Shown: positions 63,441 to 64,000 of the stretch, piece after piece
Position numbering within the stretch: position 1 is the stretch's first letter
Layout of the letters: every line of letters begins with the position of its first letter
Assembly (NCBI RefSeq): GCF_005144885.1
Contig: NZ_CP039690.1
Location: 4,291,001 to 4,355,000, forward strand
Source of the DNA: Phreatobacter stygius
GTDB taxonomy: Bacteria > Pseudomonadota > Alphaproteobacteria > Rhizobiales > Phreatobacteraceae
DNA: 64,000 nucleotides
Direction: 5' to 3'
Position numbers and translations under genes: made by a program
Notes under the pieces: model-generated
Database searches by the model: none
What the model saw: the letters and a program-made list of their open reading frames with translations, nothing else
Told to the model about the DNA's origin: nothing

Positions 63441-63872
63441 CATGCGCCTGCGGCGGGCTTGCCTCATGCGCCTGCGGCGGGCTTGCCTCATGCGCCTGCG
63501 GCGGGCTTGCCTCATGCGCCTGCGGCGGGCTTGCCTCATGCGCCTGCGGCGGGCTTGCCTCATGCGCCTGCGGCGGGCTTGCCTCATGCGCCTGCGGCGG
63601 GCTTGCCTCATGCGCCTGCGGCGGGCTTGCCTCATGCGCCTGCGGCGGGCTTGCCTCATGCGCCTGCGGCGGGCTTGCCTCATGCGCCTGCGGCGGGCTT
63701 GCCTCATGCGCCTGCGGCGGGCTTGCCTCATGCGCCTGCGGCGGGCTTGCCTCATGCGCCTGCGGCGGGCTTGCCTCATGCGCCTGCGGCGGGCTTGCCT
63801 CATGCGCCTGCGGCGGGCTTGCCTCATGCGCCTGCGGCGGGCTTGTCTCATGCGCCTGCGGCGGGCTTGTCG
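63441..63872. repeat. 18 tandem copies of a 24-bp unit
   Basis: A 24-base unit, whose core is GCGCCTGCGGCGGGCTTG, is repeated 18 times with almost no variation; only the last two copies carry a T change and the final base differs. It begins 13 bases after the TAXI gene. Because 24 is a multiple of three, all six frames stay open; the plus frame reads (HAPAAGLP)n, but no start or Shine-Dalgarno supports translation. Each unit holds an imperfect palindrome GCCTGCGGCGGGC. Confidence 0.95.
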
Positions 63873-63928
63873 CAAACAATTTAACACGTTAATGATATCG
63901 ACAAGGGATTGCTCTCGGGAGGAGCGCC

Positions 63929-64000
63929 ATGCCGCATGTCGTGATCGAATATTCGGCCAATCTCGACGGCCTCGTCGATTTCGAGGCACTGATCGAGGCG
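63929..64000 (+). CDS. 5-carboxymethyl-2-hydroxymuconate isomerase, partial (runs off window)
   Basis: ATG 63929, seven bases after GGGAGGAG, opens a frame reading MPHVVIEYSANLDGLVDFEA. This is the conserved N terminus of CHMI (HpaF/HpcD), including the catalytic Pro after Met removal. The enzyme isomerises a homoprotocatechuate ring-cleavage product. Only 24 codons are in the window. It fits the aromatic catabolic setting of the genes before the repeat. Confidence 0.88.
   Translation, partial: MPHVVIEYSANLDGLVDFEALIEA

Noticed and set aside
63441-63872. CRISPR array
   Set aside because: The 24-bp units are contiguous without spacers, and no cas genes are near.
63403-63884. Repeat proteins (HAPAAGLP)n on plus strand and similar on minus strand
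   Set aside because: Open frames are a by-product of the 24-bp period; the plus frame starts only at TTG, with no Shine-Dalgarno.

Overview
The window is a GC-rich, densely coded stretch of alphaproteobacterial chromosome. Tat-type solute-binding proteins, several oligopeptide/polyamine ABC operons, CoA-ester catabolism, FCD-type GntR and LysR regulators, and two intergenic repeats of the rhizobial type point to a soil or water member of the Hyphomicrobiales (Rhizobiales). I cannot name a genus from the sequence alone. No rRNA, tRNA or CRISPR array was seen.

Layout. 0.1-1.5 kb: an aldehyde dehydrogenase. 1.7-4.6 kb: a small accessory island on the minus strand, with an RHH/GNAT toxin-antitoxin pair followed in the same direction by a TIGR02391 (HEPN-like) protein and an unrecognised two-part protein. 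It is bounded by an imperfect 75-bp direct repeat of the 3' end of the neighbouring LysR gene. 4.8-8.4 kb: LysR regulator, glutaryl-CoA dehydrogenase and a CoA transferase. 8.4-15.0 kb: GntR regulator and a PotABCD-like ABC importer with an embedded YtcJ-like amidohydrolase. 15.0-17.6 kb: LysR, glutathione S-transferase and a PPOX-like flavoprotein. 17.8-26.7 kb: a long operon (enolase-superfamily enzyme, two Dpp/Opp ATPases, sugar epimerase-like protein, RidA, peptide-type binding protein, two permeases) with a convergent GntR. 26.9-32.0 kb: arylformamidase-like hydrolase, cupin, and a MarR-EmrB-EmrA efflux set.

32.1-38.0 kb is a second accessory zone. It has a secreted small protein, a VapBC module with a mirrored operator, an intact IS481-family element with its 6-bp target duplication, an amidase, a gene remnant, a rhizobial repeat, and a divergent RidA/TetR pair around a perfect 19-bp inverted repeat. 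38.1-45.8 kb: a binding protein with a hydrolase and a monooxygenase-like protein, a HisC-like aminotransferase, an internally deleted CatB-type acetyltransferase, and an enoyl-CoA hydratase with two acyl-CoA dehydrogenases. 45.9-49.2 kb: a histidine kinase between two Rcp1-like receivers. 49.3-53.8 kb: AraC/GyrI regulator, modA and modC without modB, an Ala/Lys-rich coiled-coil protein, and a one-domain ModE.

53.9-57.7 kb looks like a copper-acquisition group: DUF2946 protein, TonB-dependent receptor and a YcnI-PCuAC fusion, followed by hemF. 58.7-64.0 kb: an FCD GntR divergent from an aromatic or organic-acid catabolic group (Tat-targeted FAH-family protein, Bug binding protein, LigI-like hydrolase, TAXI binding protein). 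It is interrupted by 18 copies of a 24-bp tandem repeat just before a 5-carboxymethyl-2-hydroxymuconate isomerase gene that runs off the window.

The most unusual items are the four-gene TA/HEPN island with its chimeric relic boundary, the IS481 transposase that takes its stop codon from target DNA, the CatB gene that has lost its catalytic middle in frame, the mod cluster without a permease, and the 24-bp repeat array.
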